Origin: an uncultured bacterium
Lineage (GTDB): Bacteria; Verrucomicrobiota; Kiritimatiellia; CAIKKV01; CALHGX01
Reading direction: 5' to 3'
NCBI GenBank assembly: GCA_938031185.1
Contig: CALHGX010000028.1
Span: 1 to 64,000 of the forward strand
DNA: 64,000 bases
Shown here one piece after another: positions 26,498 to 35,315 of this stretch. Under the pieces are notes generated by a model. That model saw nothing but the letters and a program-made list of their open reading frames with translations, had not been told where the DNA came from and searched no databases. Position 1 is the stretch's first letter; the number at the start of each line of letters is the position of its first letter. A program made the translations under genes and the position numbers.

Positions 26498-27742
26498 TCA
26501 AGCGAAGGCGCGAAACGCCAACGTGGCGTTGTGCCCGCCGAAACCGAGCGAGTTGTTCAAGGCCGCTCGGACCTTGAAGGGGCGCGCCGTGTTCGGCACA
26601 TAGTCCAGATCGCATTCCGGGTCGGGCGTTTCGTAGTTGATGGTGGGCGGCACCATGCCATGGTAGATGGCCAGCGCGCAGGCGATGCTTTCCACGCCGC
26701 CGGCGGCGCCGAGCAGGTGGCCGGTCATGGATTTTGTCGAACTGACCATGACCCGGCGGGCTTGTTCCATGCCCAGCGCGGTTTTGATGGCCGCGGTTTC
26801 GTTCTTGTCGTTCAAGTCCGTGCTGGTGCCGTGGGCGTTGATGTAGTCCACGTCCGCCGGGGTTAGGCCGGCATCTTTCATGGCCAGCATCATGGCGCGG
26901 GCGGCTCCTTCTCCGCCTTCGGCGGGAGCCGTGATGTGGTTTGCATCGCAAGTGGCGCCGTAGCCGGCCAACTCGCAGTAGATCCGAGCTCCGCGCCGAC
27001 GGGCATGTTCCAGTTCTTCAAGGACCAACATGCCGGCGCCTTCTCCCATGACGAAACCGTCCCGGTTGGCGTCGAACGGACGGCTGGCTTTTTCCGGCGC
27101 GTCATTTCGCGTGCTCAAGGCCCGCATGGAGCAGAACCCGGCCATGCCGATAGGGGTAATCGTGGCTTCGGCGCCGCCGCTTACCAGCACATCGGCCTCG
27201 CCCCGCTGAATGACGCGCAAGGCGTCTCCCAGGCAGTGCGCCGCGCTGGCGCAGGCGGACACCACGGAGTAGTTGGGTCCTTTGAGGCCATGCTCGATGG
27301 CGATCAAGCCCGCCACCATGTTGATGATCATTTGAGGAATCATGAACGGGGAGCAACGATCCGGCCCTTTTTCCATCAGGACGGTGTGCTGGGCCTCGAG
27401 CGTGCTCAGTCCTCCGATGCCCGATCCGGCGATGACGCCCAAGCGCGTCGGGTCCTCCGCCTTCACGTCCAGGCCCGCGTCCGCAATGGCCATGCGGGCG
27501 GCAGCCACGCCGTAGTGGCAGAAGGGATCCATGCGCCGCTGTTCCTTCTTGGGAATGAAGGCGTCCACATTGAAATCCAGCACTTCGGCGGCAATCTGCG
27601 AAGTCAGAGCGGAGGCATCGAAGCGCGTGATGCGCCGCACGGAAGAATAGCCGGCCGTCAGGCGCTGCCAGAAGGTGTTCAGCTCGCACCCCAATGGCGA
27701 CACCACGCCCAACCCCGTCACGACGACTCTGCGCGTTTCCAT
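26498..27742 (-). CDS. fabF: Beta-ketoacyl-ACP synthase II (FabF)
   Basis: Condensing enzyme for fatty-acid elongation, 414 residues, full length. The catalytic triad is visible: Cys in VSACASAAHCLGDAL (about 164), His in NAHGTSTDLND (about 304) and His in KSMTGHLLGAAGG (about 341). The N-terminus RRVVVTGLGVVSPLG and C-terminal NNSLGFGGHNATLAF are standard. ATG 27742 has AAGGAGAGAGG upstream. It follows acpP in the operon, as in many bacteria. Confidence 0.96.
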   Translation of the reverse strand: METRRVVVTGLGVVSPLGCELNTFWQRLTAGYSSVRRITRFDASALTSQIAAEVLDFNVDAFIPKKEQRRMDPFCHYGVAAARMAIADAGLDVKAEDPTRLGVIAGSGIGGLSTLEAQHTVLMEKGPDRCSPFMIPQMIINMVAGLIAIEHGLKGPNYSVVSACASAAHCLGDALRVIQRGEADVLVSGGAEATITPIGMAGFCSMRALSTRNDAPEKASRPFDANRDGFVMGEGAGMLVLEELEHARRRGARIYCELAGYGATCDANHITAPAEGGEGAARAMMLAMKDAGLTPADVDYINAHGTSTDLNDKNETAAIKTALGMEQARRVMVSSTKSMTGHLLGAAGGVESIACALAIYHGMVPPTINYETPDPECDLDYVPNTARPFKVRAALNNSLGFGGHNATLAFRAFA

Positions 27743-27830
27743 ACCTCTCTCCTTGCGCTTGGGGATTCTTTTGGAAGAAACGGCGAAGGGGAGAACGAAC
27801 CCCTCCCCTCCGATCGCCGACGACGGCGCT

Positions 27831-28070
27831 TTAGGAATCGAAGCCTTTGCCCTTCAAGTAGTCAATGACGGCGCCAACCGTCGTCAGCTTTTCCGCGTCC
27901 TCGTCCGGGATTTCGGCGCCGAATTCCTCTTCAAAGGCCATGACCAGTTCCACCTGATCCAAGGAATCCGCGCCCAAATCCTCCACGAACGAAGCCTCGC
28001 GCGTGACCTGTTCGGCGTTGACGCCCAACTGCTCCACAATGATATCCCGCACCTTGTCTTCCAATGCCAT
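27831..28070 (-). CDS. acpP: Acyl carrier protein
   Basis: A 79-residue acidic carrier of fatty-acyl chains. The phosphopantetheine attachment Ser lies in [11 protein letters not shown] (about residue 37), and the helices [11 protein letters not shown] and [17 protein letters not shown] are classic. A ribosome site AAGGAGTAGC precedes ATG 28070. It sits between fabG and fabF, matching the widespread fabG-acpP-fabF order. Confidence 0.97.
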   Translation of the reverse strand: MALEDKVRDIIVEQLGVNAEQVTREASFVEDLGADSLDQVELVMAFEEEFGAEIPDEDAEKLTTVGAVIDYLKGKGFDS

Positions 28071-28098
28071 GGCTGCTACTCCTTCTGTTTCCGGTTCC

Positions 28099-28845
28099 CT
28101 ACATCACCATGCCGCCGCTCACGTTCAATACCTGCCCGGTCATGTACGAAGACGCGTCGCTGGACAAAAACAGGACTGCCTCCGCCACATCCTCGGGCCG
28201 GCCAAAACGGCCGGCCGGAATGGCCTCCAACATCTTACGGCGTATTTCTTCGGGCAACGCCTCGGTCATCTTGGTTTCAATGAATCCCGGCGCCACCGCG
28301 TTGACGCGGATGTTGCGCGAGGCCAACTCCTTCGCCGCGGACTTGGTCAGCGCAATCACGCCCGCCTTCGAAGCCGCATAGTTACTCTGGCCCGCGTTGC
28401 CGATCAAGCCAATTATCGAGGCGATATTGACGATGACGCCGTTTTTTTGGCGAATCATGAGCTTGGAAGCGGCCTTGGTGAAAAGAAATGTGCCCTTGAG
28501 GTTGATGTCAATCACCGCATCCCAGTCTTGCTCGCTCATCCGCAGCAGGAAGGTGTCCCGGGTGATCCCGGCGTTGTTCACCAGGATGTCGAGGCGGCCC
28601 AGAGCGTTGTTGGTGCCGGAAACCACCGTATCCACGGCGGCCGCCTGACTCACATCTGCTGCGAAACAGGCGGCTTTTCGTCCACGGCTTTCCACCGCGG
28701 ACGCCGTGTCCTTGAGCCAGTCGGCCTGCAGGTCGCAGAGGGCTACATCCGCGCCATTTGCGGCCAGCTTTTCAGCAATGGCACGCCCGATGCCCCGGGC
28801 CGCCCCCGTCACCAACGCGACTTTTCCGTCCAACACTCCCACCAT
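28099..28845 (-). CDS. fabG: 3-oxoacyl-ACP reductase (FabG)
   Basis: NADPH-dependent reductase of the fatty-acid cycle, 248 residues, short-chain dehydrogenase fold. The cofactor motif is [12 protein letters not shown] (about 14-25), with NNAG near 90, the catalytic Ser in [10 protein letters not shown] and the YAASK pair near 155-159. It ends [10 protein letters not shown], the standard FabG C-terminus. The start at ATG 28845 lies inside the end of fabD (37-base overlap), so the two are translationally coupled. Confidence 0.96.
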   Translation of the reverse strand: MVGVLDGKVALVTGAARGIGRAIAEKLAANGADVALCDLQADWLKDTASAVESRGRKAACFAADVSQAAAVDTVVSGTNNALGRLDILVNNAGITRDTFLLRMSEQDWDAVIDINLKGTFLFTKAASKLMIRQKNGVIVNIASIIGLIGNAGQSNYAASKAGVIALTKSAAKELASRNIRVNAVAPGFIETKMTEALPEEIRRKMLEAIPAGRFGRPEDVAEAVLFLSSDASSYMTGQVLNVSGGMVM

Positions 28846-29804
28846 GCACCCCCACTGTTTTGCCGCCGTGAAACTGCAGCTTGCAGGGCGGCGGCGGCCT
28901 TCTCCCAGCTCGGCCGGTCCTGAATACTATGGGTTGAGGCATCCTTGTCAATGCGCTTGATCAATCCCGCCAGCACCTTGCCCGGCCCGCACTCGACATA
29001 TTCGTTGACACCGGCTTGCCGGAAGGCTTCCACGCAGTCGATCCACCGGACGGACGATGTAACTTGGCGGACCATCAGTTTGCGGATTTCATCAGGTGCG
29101 CCGTGCGGCCTGCCCAGCACGTTCGACATGACCGGCCACGCGGGCGGGTGAAAAGGAATGTTTGCCAGAAAGCACTCCAGTTTCTCCGCGGCGGACTGCA
29201 TCAAGCGCGAATGATACGCTCCGGCCACATTCAGCAGCACGGTGCGCTTGGCCCCAGCGGCCTGCGCCATCTTATCGGCCTCGGCAATGCGGCTTTTTTC
29301 GCCTGACAGCACCGTCTGATCCGGCGCATTGAGGTTGGCGATCTCGACCCCCGTCTCTCGGGCGACACGTTCCAAAACATCCGGAGCGAGACCCATGACG
29401 CTGAGCATGGCGCCCGGGCGCTCTTCGCACGCCTCCTGCATGAAACGGCCACGGGCCTGCAAGACGCGCAGGGTATCCTCGAACGACAACACCCCGGCCG
29501 CATGGAGGGCCGTCCATTCACCCAAGCTCAAGCCGGCCCCGCCGTAAAACTCCAAGGAAGGGGCTGCCCGGCGCAGCGCCTGAAAGCAGGCCAGGCTGAC
29601 GGTGAAAATGGCCGGCTGGCAGTTGTCCGATCTTGTCAGGGCCTCGATCGGTCCCTCGAAACACAATTTCGCCAGATCCAATCCCAGCACGTCTCCGGCG
29701 CGGGAAAAGAGAGCCCGGATTTCGGGATCCGCCTCCGCCAGATCCCGTCCCATGCCGACCGCCTGCGCTCCCTGTCCCGCAAACACCACCGCGCGTTTTC
29801 GCAT
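28809..29804 (-). CDS. fabD: Malonyl-CoA:ACP transacylase (FabD)
   Basis: Loads malonyl groups onto ACP, 331 residues. [15 protein letters not shown] opens the protein from ATG 29804, and the nucleophile Ser is in [10 protein letters not shown] (about residue 95), with Leu in place of the more usual His before it. Arg in [10 protein letters not shown], the His of [10 protein letters not shown] and the Gln of [12 protein letters not shown] complete the site. The GLSLGE form is frequent in Planctomycetes-Verrucomicrobia relatives. A longer open frame to 29960 runs into fabH and is not used. GAGGGCTCGTC upstream is the probable ribosome site. Confidence 0.95.
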   Translation of the reverse strand: MRKRAVVFAGQGAQAVGMGRDLAEADPEIRALFSRAGDVLGLDLAKLCFEGPIEALTRSDNCQPAIFTVSLACFQALRRAAPSLEFYGGAGLSLGEWTALHAAGVLSFEDTLRVLQARGRFMQEACEERPGAMLSVMGLAPDVLERVARETGVEIANLNAPDQTVLSGEKSRIAEADKMAQAAGAKRTVLLNVAGAYHSRLMQSAAEKLECFLANIPFHPPAWPVMSNVLGRPHGAPDEIRKLMVRQVTSSVRWIDCVEAFRQAGVNEYVECGPGKVLAGLIKRIDKDASTHSIQDRPSWEKAAAALQAAVSRRQNSGGAWWECWTEKSRW

Positions 29805-29820
29805 GACGAGCCCTCCCTTT

Positions 29821-30831
29821 CTACCACCGCAACACCATGGCGCCCCAGGTGAAACCGCCGCCGAAGCCGACCAACAGGACGACATCGCCCTTGCGGATAC
29901 GGCCGCTGCGCGCTGCCTCGTCCAGTGCCACAGGGATGGAGGCGGCGGACATGTTGCCATACTTTTCCAGATTGACGTAGACCTTTTCGGGCGGCGCCTC
30001 CAGCCGTTCGCGGATGGCTTCGATGATCCGCATGTTGGCCTGATGCGGGACGATGCAGGCGACGTCGGCCACGGTCATGCCGCACTGGTTTAGCGCCGCG
30101 GCGGCGGCGTCCGACATGGCGCGCACGGCATGCTTGAAAACTTCCCGGCCCGTCATTTTCATGTAATGCAATCGCTTTTCGAGCGTATTTGCCGAGGTGG
30201 GATAACGACTACCACCGCCGGGGAGTTGCAATAAATCGGTCAGCCGTCCGTCCGAGCCCATGACGGTGGAAAGGATGCCCCGTTCCTCGGGGCCTGCCGA
30301 GAGGACCACGGCGCCTGCGCCGTCTCCGAAAAGCACGCAGGTGGCGCGATCCTGCCAGTCCGTGATGCAACTCAGCTTTTCGGCGCCGATCACAAGAGCG
30401 GTGTGTATGGAGCCGGACGCGATGAATTGGCGGGCGGTTTCCACGCCGTAGAGGAAGCCGGAGCAAGCGGCCTCGATATCGAAACAGACGGCCTTATGCG
30501 CTCCGATCAGGTTCTGGACGAAGCAGGCGGTATTGGGAAAGGGCATGTCAGGCGTGACCGTGCCCACGATGATCAATTCGACGGCCTCCGGCGCAACGCC
30601 GGCGGCGGCCAGCGCGCGGCGCGCCGCCTCGGCGGCCATGTCCGAGGTGGCCTCGTTGTCTCGTGCGATGCGGCGTTCGCGGATGCCGCTGCGGGTGACG
30701 ATCCATTCGTCGGTCGTGTCCACCATGCGTTCCAAATCGGCGTTCGTCAGCACACGGTCTGGCACGTAGGCGCCTGTGCCGGTGATGACCACACGCCGCG
30801 GAAGACGGGATGTCTTGTGAGCCGATTTCAT
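29821..30831 (-). CDS. fabH: Beta-ketoacyl-ACP synthase III (FabH)
   Basis: Starts fatty-acid synthesis from acetyl-CoA and malonyl-ACP, 336 residues. The catalytic Cys is in DIEAACSGFLYG (about 127), His in CIVPHQANMRII (about 259) and Asn in YGNMSAASIPVAL (about 289). WIVTRSGIRERRIA near 50 is the standard CoA-site region. I chose ATG 30831, which overlaps the plsX stop (ATGA), over the longer frame to 30960. The overlap implies coupled translation with plsX. Confidence 0.96.
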   Translation of the reverse strand: MKSAHKTSRLPRRVVITGTGAYVPDRVLTNADLERMVDTTDEWIVTRSGIRERRIARDNEATSDMAAEAARRALAAAGVAPEAVELIIVGTVTPDMPFPNTACFVQNLIGAHKAVCFDIEAACSGFLYGVETARQFIASGSIHTALVIGAEKLSCITDWQDRATCVLFGDGAGAVVLSAGPEERGILSTVMGSDGRLTDLLQLPGGGSRYPTSANTLEKRLHYMKMTGREVFKHAVRAMSDAAAAALNQCGMTVADVACIVPHQANMRIIEAIRERLEAPPEKVYVNLEKYGNMSAASIPVALDEAARSGRIRKGDVVLLVGFGGGFTWGAMVLRW

Positions 30832-31835
30832 TCCAGCGCTCCCAACTTGGCGATTTCTTTCACGATTTGATGGTTCAAGCGGTGTCCGATGGATTCTTTG
30901 GCCACGCGAATGGCATGATAAATCGCCTTGGCCGTGGATGCGCCATGGGTGATGATGCACACGCCGTTGACGCCGAGCAGCAGCGCGCCGCCATGAAGTT
31001 CCGGGTCCATGCGGTGCTTCATCTTGCGAAGCCCTCCGCGCAGCAGCGCGGCGGCCAGGAGCCGTAGAGGATTGGCGGTTAGCTCCTGTTTCAGCCAGTG
31101 GCCGATCGCCCGCGCGGTGCTTTCCGCGGTTTTTAGAATGATGTTGCCGACGAAGCCGTCGCAGACCACAACGTCTGTTTCGCCTTCGAACAGGTCGTGC
31201 CCCTCCACATTGCCGCGGAAATTGACCGGCGCGGCTTCCAGGAGGCGGAAGGTCTCTTTGGTGATCTCGTTGCCCTTGCTGTCCTCGCCGCCGATGCTCA
31301 TCAGTCCCACCACGGGCCTAGGCTGGCCGAGAATCTCCCGGGAATAGACCGAACCCATGACGGCGAACTGGGTCAACATTCCCGGCGTGCAATCCGTATT
31401 GGCGCCGGCATCAATCAGGACCAAGGGCCGTTTCAAGGTCGGCAGAACCGTTGCAATGGCCGGCCGCATGACGCCGTCTAACGTCCGCAGTTTCAGCGTG
31501 GCCGCCACCACCACGGCGCCGGTGTTGCCGGCGGAGACCATGGCGTCGGCCTCGCCTGTCTTGACCATGTCCACGGCCCGGCTGATGGAAGAGTCTTTTT
31601 TCTTGCGCACGGCCAAGGCGGGTGTTTCCCCCATACCAATGGTCTCGGAGGCATGATGCAGGACGATGCGAGAGGACACGTCGGGGTGGCGGGCCAGTTC
31701 CTGCTCCACCACGGACCGGTCGCCCACGAGGATCAGGGATTCGACCTGGGAGAATTCCCGCGCCGCCCGAACCCCGCCGGCGACGATTTCTTTCGGGGCG
31801 AAATCGCCCCCCATGGCGTCTAAGGCAATACGCAT
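30828..31835 (-). CDS. plsX: Phosphate acyltransferase PlsX
   Basis: Makes acyl-phosphate from acyl-ACP for phospholipid synthesis, 335 residues. RIALDAMGGDFAPKEIVAG starts the protein. VSAGNTGAVVVAATLKL, LIDAGANTDCTPGMLTQFA, GEEDSKGNE-like GGEDSKGNEITKET and DVVVCDGFVGNIILKTAE follow at the expected places. It lies between rpmF and fabH, the conserved rpmF-plsX-fabH arrangement. Confidence 0.97.
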   Translation of the reverse strand: MRIALDAMGGDFAPKEIVAGGVRAAREFSQVESLILVGDRSVVEQELARHPDVSSRIVLHHASETIGMGETPALAVRKKKDSSISRAVDMVKTGEADAMVSAGNTGAVVVAATLKLRTLDGVMRPAIATVLPTLKRPLVLIDAGANTDCTPGMLTQFAVMGSVYSREILGQPRPVVGLMSIGGEDSKGNEITKETFRLLEAAPVNFRGNVEGHDLFEGETDVVVCDGFVGNIILKTAESTARAIGHWLKQELTANPLRLLAAALLRGGLRKMKHRMDPELHGGALLLGVNGVCIITHGASTAKAIYHAIRVAKESIGHRLNHQIVKEIAKLGALE

Positions 31836-31841
31836 GGCGCG

Positions 31842-32024
31842 TTACTTGACCTTGACCGACGTCACCTGCCGCCCGCGATAGTAACCGCAGGCCGGACAGA
31901 CGCGGTGAGGCCGGTGGGGCGCCCCGCATTGGGGACAGGGCTTGCTGGCCGCTATCGCGCCCTTGATTCGGCTTCGCCGGGTACGGATCCGGCTCTTCGA
32001 AGATTTTCTTTTCGGTACAGCCAT
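31842..32024 (-). CDS. rpmF: 50S ribosomal protein L32
   Basis: A 60-residue ribosomal protein. MAVPKRKSSKSRIRTRR is the invariant basic start and the zinc ribbon is the four-cysteine form (CPQC and CPACGYYRGRQV), so this is the zinc-containing version. It starts at 32024, ten bases after the DUF177 gene, and is followed six bases later by plsX. Confidence 0.97.
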   Translation of the reverse strand: MAVPKRKSSKSRIRTRRSRIKGAIAASKPCPQCGAPHRPHRVCPACGYYRGRQVTSVKVK

Positions 32025-32033
32025 TGGTTCCCC

Positions 32034-32495
32034 CTACCTTGCCTTCCAGCCGTCGAGCGCGCTCCAGCCGCCTTCATCCCGCCGCTCGCAACGACACGCT
32101 TCGCGGTTCAAATTCGCGCCGCATCCGGCGCAAAGCCCCCGGCATTCAACCCGACAAAGCGGGTACGATGGAAGCGCGAGGATCATAGATTCGCGAATGT
32201 CCGCCGTCAAGTCCACGCATTGAAAGCGATCCGGCACCTCGATGGCTCGTTCGAACTGCTCGTCCGTCACCACCTGCTCAAAGCTTTCCCCGCATCGTGA
32301 ACAGCGGACTCGGAAGCAGGTTTGCACCCGTCCGTCAACCAGCAACTCCCTGTGGACCAGTTGCGCGCGCAGGTTGTAACGGACTGGGGCAACGGGTTCC
32401 AGATCCGGATCCGACGCCCAATCGAACACCTCCGGCGGCTCCTCGCCTTCGAAGAAGTCGCCTTCCGGCGGGATTTTCCATGGCTCGATAATCAT
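32034..32495 (-). CDS. DUF177/YceD family protein
   Basis: A 153-residue protein of the YceD/DUF177 family, which nearly always sits upstream of rpmF. Cysteine pairs occur in FRVRCSRCGESFEQ (about 65-78) and CRGLCAGCGANLNREAC (about 120-136), and VDLTADIRESMILALP lies between them. The family is linked to ribosome and rRNA biogenesis (23S rRNA accumulation in studied members). Context agrees fully. It reads into rpmF with a nine-base gap. Confidence 0.88.
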   Translation of the reverse strand: MIIEPWKIPPEGDFFEGEEPPEVFDWASDPDLEPVAPVRYNLRAQLVHRELLVDGRVQTCFRVRCSRCGESFEQVVTDEQFERAIEVPDRFQCVDLTADIRESMILALPSYPLCRVECRGLCAGCGANLNREACRCERRDEGGWSALDGWKAR

Positions 32496-32520
32496 GCCGG
32501 ATCATCCGTTGGCGGCGCCG

Positions 32521-33045
32521 TCATGTTGAGAGAAGGCGGCGGAATTTCCGACGCACGTGCGCCAGCACCGGGGCGGGAACGAAATCCCGTAAATCACCGC
32601 CGCGTTCCGCCACCTGCCGGACCATGCTGGAGCTGATGTAGCTGCAGGTTTCTTTCGGCATAAGAAAGAGCGTTTCGATGTCCGGCGCCATTTTCCGGTT
32701 TGTCAGCGCCATCTGGAATTCGTACTCGAAATCGGAAAAGGCCCGCAGCCCTCGGACAATCACCCGTGCATGGCGTTGCTGTACAAAGTCCACCAGCAGA
32801 CCGTCGAAAGGTTCCACCTGGACGTTGGGCCATCGGGCGGTTGATCGGCGCGTCATATCGACCCGCTCTTCGAGGGAAAAGAGCGTGTTCTTGGCGGGGG
32901 TGGCCACCACGGCCACAATGAGGCGGTCGAAAATACGGGCTGCGCGCTCGATCAGGTCCACATGCCCGAGCGTCAGCGGGTCAAAAGTGCCCGGGTAAAT
33001 CGCCAGATGCCTGCTGGCGGAGCCGGTTCTTTTCGTCTTTTTCAT
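32521..33045 (-). CDS. coaD: Pantetheine-phosphate adenylyltransferase (CoaD)
   Basis: Fourth step of coenzyme A synthesis, 174 residues. The nucleotidyltransferase motif is YPGTFDPLTLGHVDLIERA (about 16-34), and the second ATP motif is SYISSSMVRQVAERGGDL (about 128-145); RGLRAFSDFEYEFQM lies between. I chose ATG 33045 (MKKTKRTG). The gene start overlaps the end of rsmD by 65 bases. rsmD-coaD is a common pair. Confidence 0.95.
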   Translation of the reverse strand: MKKTKRTGSASRHLAIYPGTFDPLTLGHVDLIERAARIFDRLIVAVVATPAKNTLFSLEERVDMTRRSTARWPNVQVEPFDGLLVDFVQQRHARVIVRGLRAFSDFEYEFQMALTNRKMAPDIETLFLMPKETCSYISSSMVRQVAERGGDLRDFVPAPVLAHVRRKFRRLLST

Positions 33046-33643
33046 GTTCTGTCCGTTCCGGCGTTGGCGCGCGCCTGAAGAGGCGCACGGCCGTCCCGCC
33101 ATACCGTCGCTCGCCGATCAGTTCCCAGCCGGCGACAGAAGGCGCCTGTTCCTCGACGGATTGTTCGAGAACCACCCGTCCCTGGTCGATCAGCATAGGA
33201 TTGGCCAGTAGCGCGCGCAAGGACATAGTCGCCCATGCCGGGCGGTCGGCCCGGTGATAAGGGGGGTCGGCGAACACAATATCGAAAGGTTTTTTTGGGC
33301 GTTCCCGCTCGATAAAGCGGATGGCGTTGCCGAAGGCGGCTCGCCATGAACGGCCATCCGGCTGGTCGTTTCCCGGCCCGCACAACCGCTCGACGTTTTC
33401 GAGAAGCCGAAGATAGGTGGGGCGGTGGCTTTCCACCCAGCAAACATGCGAGGCGCCACGGCTCCAGGCTTCCAAACCCACCGCACCGGTGCCGGCAAAC
33501 AGATCAAGGAAGCGGCAACCCGGGATGGCGGCGGCCAGGGAGGAGAAAAGGGCTGCCCGCACCTTGTCCTGCGTGGGACGCGTTTCCTGTCCCGGCGGAG
33601 GCGCCACCTGTCGCCCCCCTAGTGTTCCGCCTGTGATGCGCAT
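32981..33643 (-). CDS. rsmD: 16S rRNA (guanine-966-N2)-methyltransferase RsmD
   Basis: Methylates G966 of 16S rRNA using S-adenosylmethionine, 220 residues. MRITGGTLGGRQV and the RPTQDKVRAALFSSL segment are characteristic, FLDLFAGTGAVGLEAWSRGA is the cofactor motif (about 45-64), and FDIVFADPPYHRAD carries the catalytic DPPY (about 125-130). The last 20 residues extend into coaD in another frame. As first gene of the leftward operon, its promoter should lie in the 202-base region up to 33845. Confidence 0.94.
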   Translation of the reverse strand: MRITGGTLGGRQVAPPPGQETRPTQDKVRAALFSSLAAAIPGCRFLDLFAGTGAVGLEAWSRGASHVCWVESHRPTYLRLLENVERLCGPGNDQPDGRSWRAAFGNAIRFIERERPKKPFDIVFADPPYHRADRPAWATMSLRALLANPMLIDQGRVVLEQSVEEQAPSVAGWELIGERRYGGTAVRLFRRAPTPERTEHEKDEKNRLRQQASGDLPGHF

Positions 33644-33845
33644 GAACGAGACTATAACCTATTGACGAAAGAACCGCCACTGGGCCACCGTTGGCCTGAC
33701 ACTGTATTGCCTGAAGCTTGACTTGCCCCCGAATATGGCGTAAATGGCGCCGTGAACGCCCGGCTGCGGTTCGGAAATAAGCCGCAGGCTCTGTGCGGAA
33801 GGCCGGCATGAACTTCAAGTGCATGCCGGCTGATTCTTCTACTTT
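33644..33845. promoter_or_regulatory. Divergent control region between rsmD and the aminotransferase gene
   Basis: 202 bases between divergent starts. On the plus strand TTGACT, then 17 bases, then TAAATG (about 33719-33747) is a weak promoter candidate. The strong palindrome at 33802-33830 lies 16 bases before the aminotransferase start. Confidence 0.4.
33802..33830. promoter_or_regulatory. 29-base near-perfect palindrome, operator candidate
   Basis: Left arm GCCGGCATGAACTT, centre C, right arm AAGTGCATGCCGGC. 13 of 14 pairs are complementary. It lies just upstream of the aminotransferase gene. The size and dyad symmetry suit a dimeric repressor site, while the 29-base stem without a T-run is less suited to a terminator. 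Confidence 0.5.
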
Positions 33846-35207
33846 ATGGAAAAGGAGAATAAAGTGCCCACGACATTAGCCAACGAGTTAAACGAGGCGA
33901 TAAGAAAAGAATCGTCGGATGTCTTCGAGATGCTCTCCTCCCTCGGGCGGGAACTCTACTTTCCCAAGGGTATTTTGACGCAGTCAGCCGAGGCGCGGCA
34001 AAAGGCCTCGCGGCACAACGCGACCATCGGCATCGCCAAGGAGCACGGCGTGAGCATGCATTTGCCGTCCGTGATGAAGCGGCTGGCGCCCCTTTCGCCG
34101 GACGACGCACTGCCCTACGCGCCGTCTTTCGGCTTGCCGGCGCTGCGGACGAAGTGGCGGGAGCACATCCAGGCCGTCAACCCTTCGCTCGCAGGCCGGT
34201 CCATCAGCCTGCCGGTTGTGACTGGCGGTGTGACCCACGGCCTCAGTCTGGTGGCCGACCTATTTGTGGACGCGGGCGATACGGTGCTGGTTCCCGAACA
34301 GATGTGGGGTAACTACAACATGGTGTTTCGCGTGCGGCGCGGCGCGCGGATGGTGAAGTATCCGTTTTTCTCAAGGGCCGGCGGGCTGGACACCGAGGGA
34401 TTCGCGAGGACGGTGGCTGCGGAGTCAAGCCGCGGGAAGCTGGTGGTGTTGCTGAACTTCCCCAACAACCCCACCGGTTATGCCCCCACGGAGGCGGAGG
34501 CGAACGCACTGGTGGCGGCCTTGACGTTGGTCGCCGAGAAGGGGTGTCGCGTGGTGACGGCATGCGACGATGCCTATTTCGGTCTGTTCTATGAGGCGGA
34601 AGTCATGCGCGAGTCCGTCTTTGCGCGGCTGGCCGGCCGGCATCCCCGGCTGCTGGCTATCAAGCTCGACGGCGCCACCAAGGAGGATTTCGTCTGGGGT
34701 CTACGGGTGGCATTCATCACCTTTGCCGCCGGCAGCGCGAGCGTGCATGACGCTTTGGAGAAGAAAGCGGCGGGATGCATTCGCGGCACGATTTCGAACT
34801 GTTCGCATGCGTCGCAGACGGTGCTTCTTCAGGCGATGAGCGATCCGGGCTATGCGGCGGAAAAGCAGGCCAAATTCGAGGTCTTGCGCGCCCGGGCGGA
34901 GCGGGTGAAGGCCGTGCTCCGTGATGCGCGCTATTCGTTGGTCTGGACCCCCTATCCATTCAATGCCGGCTACTTCATGTGTTTGCGTTTGCACAAACTG
35001 AATGCGGAAGCTTATCGGCTGCGGCTGCTGGACAAGTACGGCATCGGGGTCATTGCCACGGCGCCCACCGATGTTCGCGTTGCCTTCTCCTGCGTGGAGG
35101 AAAAAGACATCGCGGATCTCTTTGAAAACATGTTCGAGTGTGCGCGGGAAATGAGCGAGAAGCCCGACGAAACCATTTCGGTGCCTGATTCGGCTTTTGA
35201 AGAATGA
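33846..35207 (+). CDS. PLP-dependent aminotransferase, class I/II fold
   Basis: A 453-residue fold-type I aminotransferase. SFGLPALRTKWREHI (about 97), VTGGVTHGLSLVADLF (about 125), LNFPNNPTGYAPTEAEA (about 203-219, the Asn contacting PLP) and VVTACDDAYFGLF (about 238) are standard. The Schiff-base lysine appears to be in KLDGATKEDFVWGLRVAF (about 279). The substrate cannot be told from sequence; similar proteins are annotated as aspartate-type aminotransferases. ATG 33846 has AAGGAGAATAAA shortly after it and GGAAAAGGAG around it, so ATG is inside an AG-rich start region; GTG 33865 is an alternative. It stands alone between palindrome and purB. Confidence 0.88.
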   Translation: MEKENKVPTTLANELNEAIRKESSDVFEMLSSLGRELYFPKGILTQSAEARQKASRHNATIGIAKEHGVSMHLPSVMKRLAPLSPDDALPYAPSFGLPALRTKWREHIQAVNPSLAGRSISLPVVTGGVTHGLSLVADLFVDAGDTVLVPEQMWGNYNMVFRVRRGARMVKYPFFSRAGGLDTEGFARTVAAESSRGKLVVLLNFPNNPTGYAPTEAEANALVAALTLVAEKGCRVVTACDDAYFGLFYEAEVMRESVFARLAGRHPRLLAIKLDGATKEDFVWGLRVAFITFAAGSASVHDALEKKAAGCIRGTISNCSHASQTVLLQAMSDPGYAAEKQAKFEVLRARAERVKAVLRDARYSLVWTPYPFNAGYFMCLRLHKLNAEAYRLRLLDKYGIGVIATAPTDVRVAFSCVEEKDIADLFENMFECAREMSEKPDETISVPDSAFEE

Positions 35208-35315
35208 GGGCAGGGGATTCTGGCGGACCGACGAAGCCGGGCAGAGGCAGGCGCGAGATTACAAAGGCGGATCGGTGGCGCGCCTAGGCGAGCCGACTGC
35301 CGGGAGGACGCCGTC

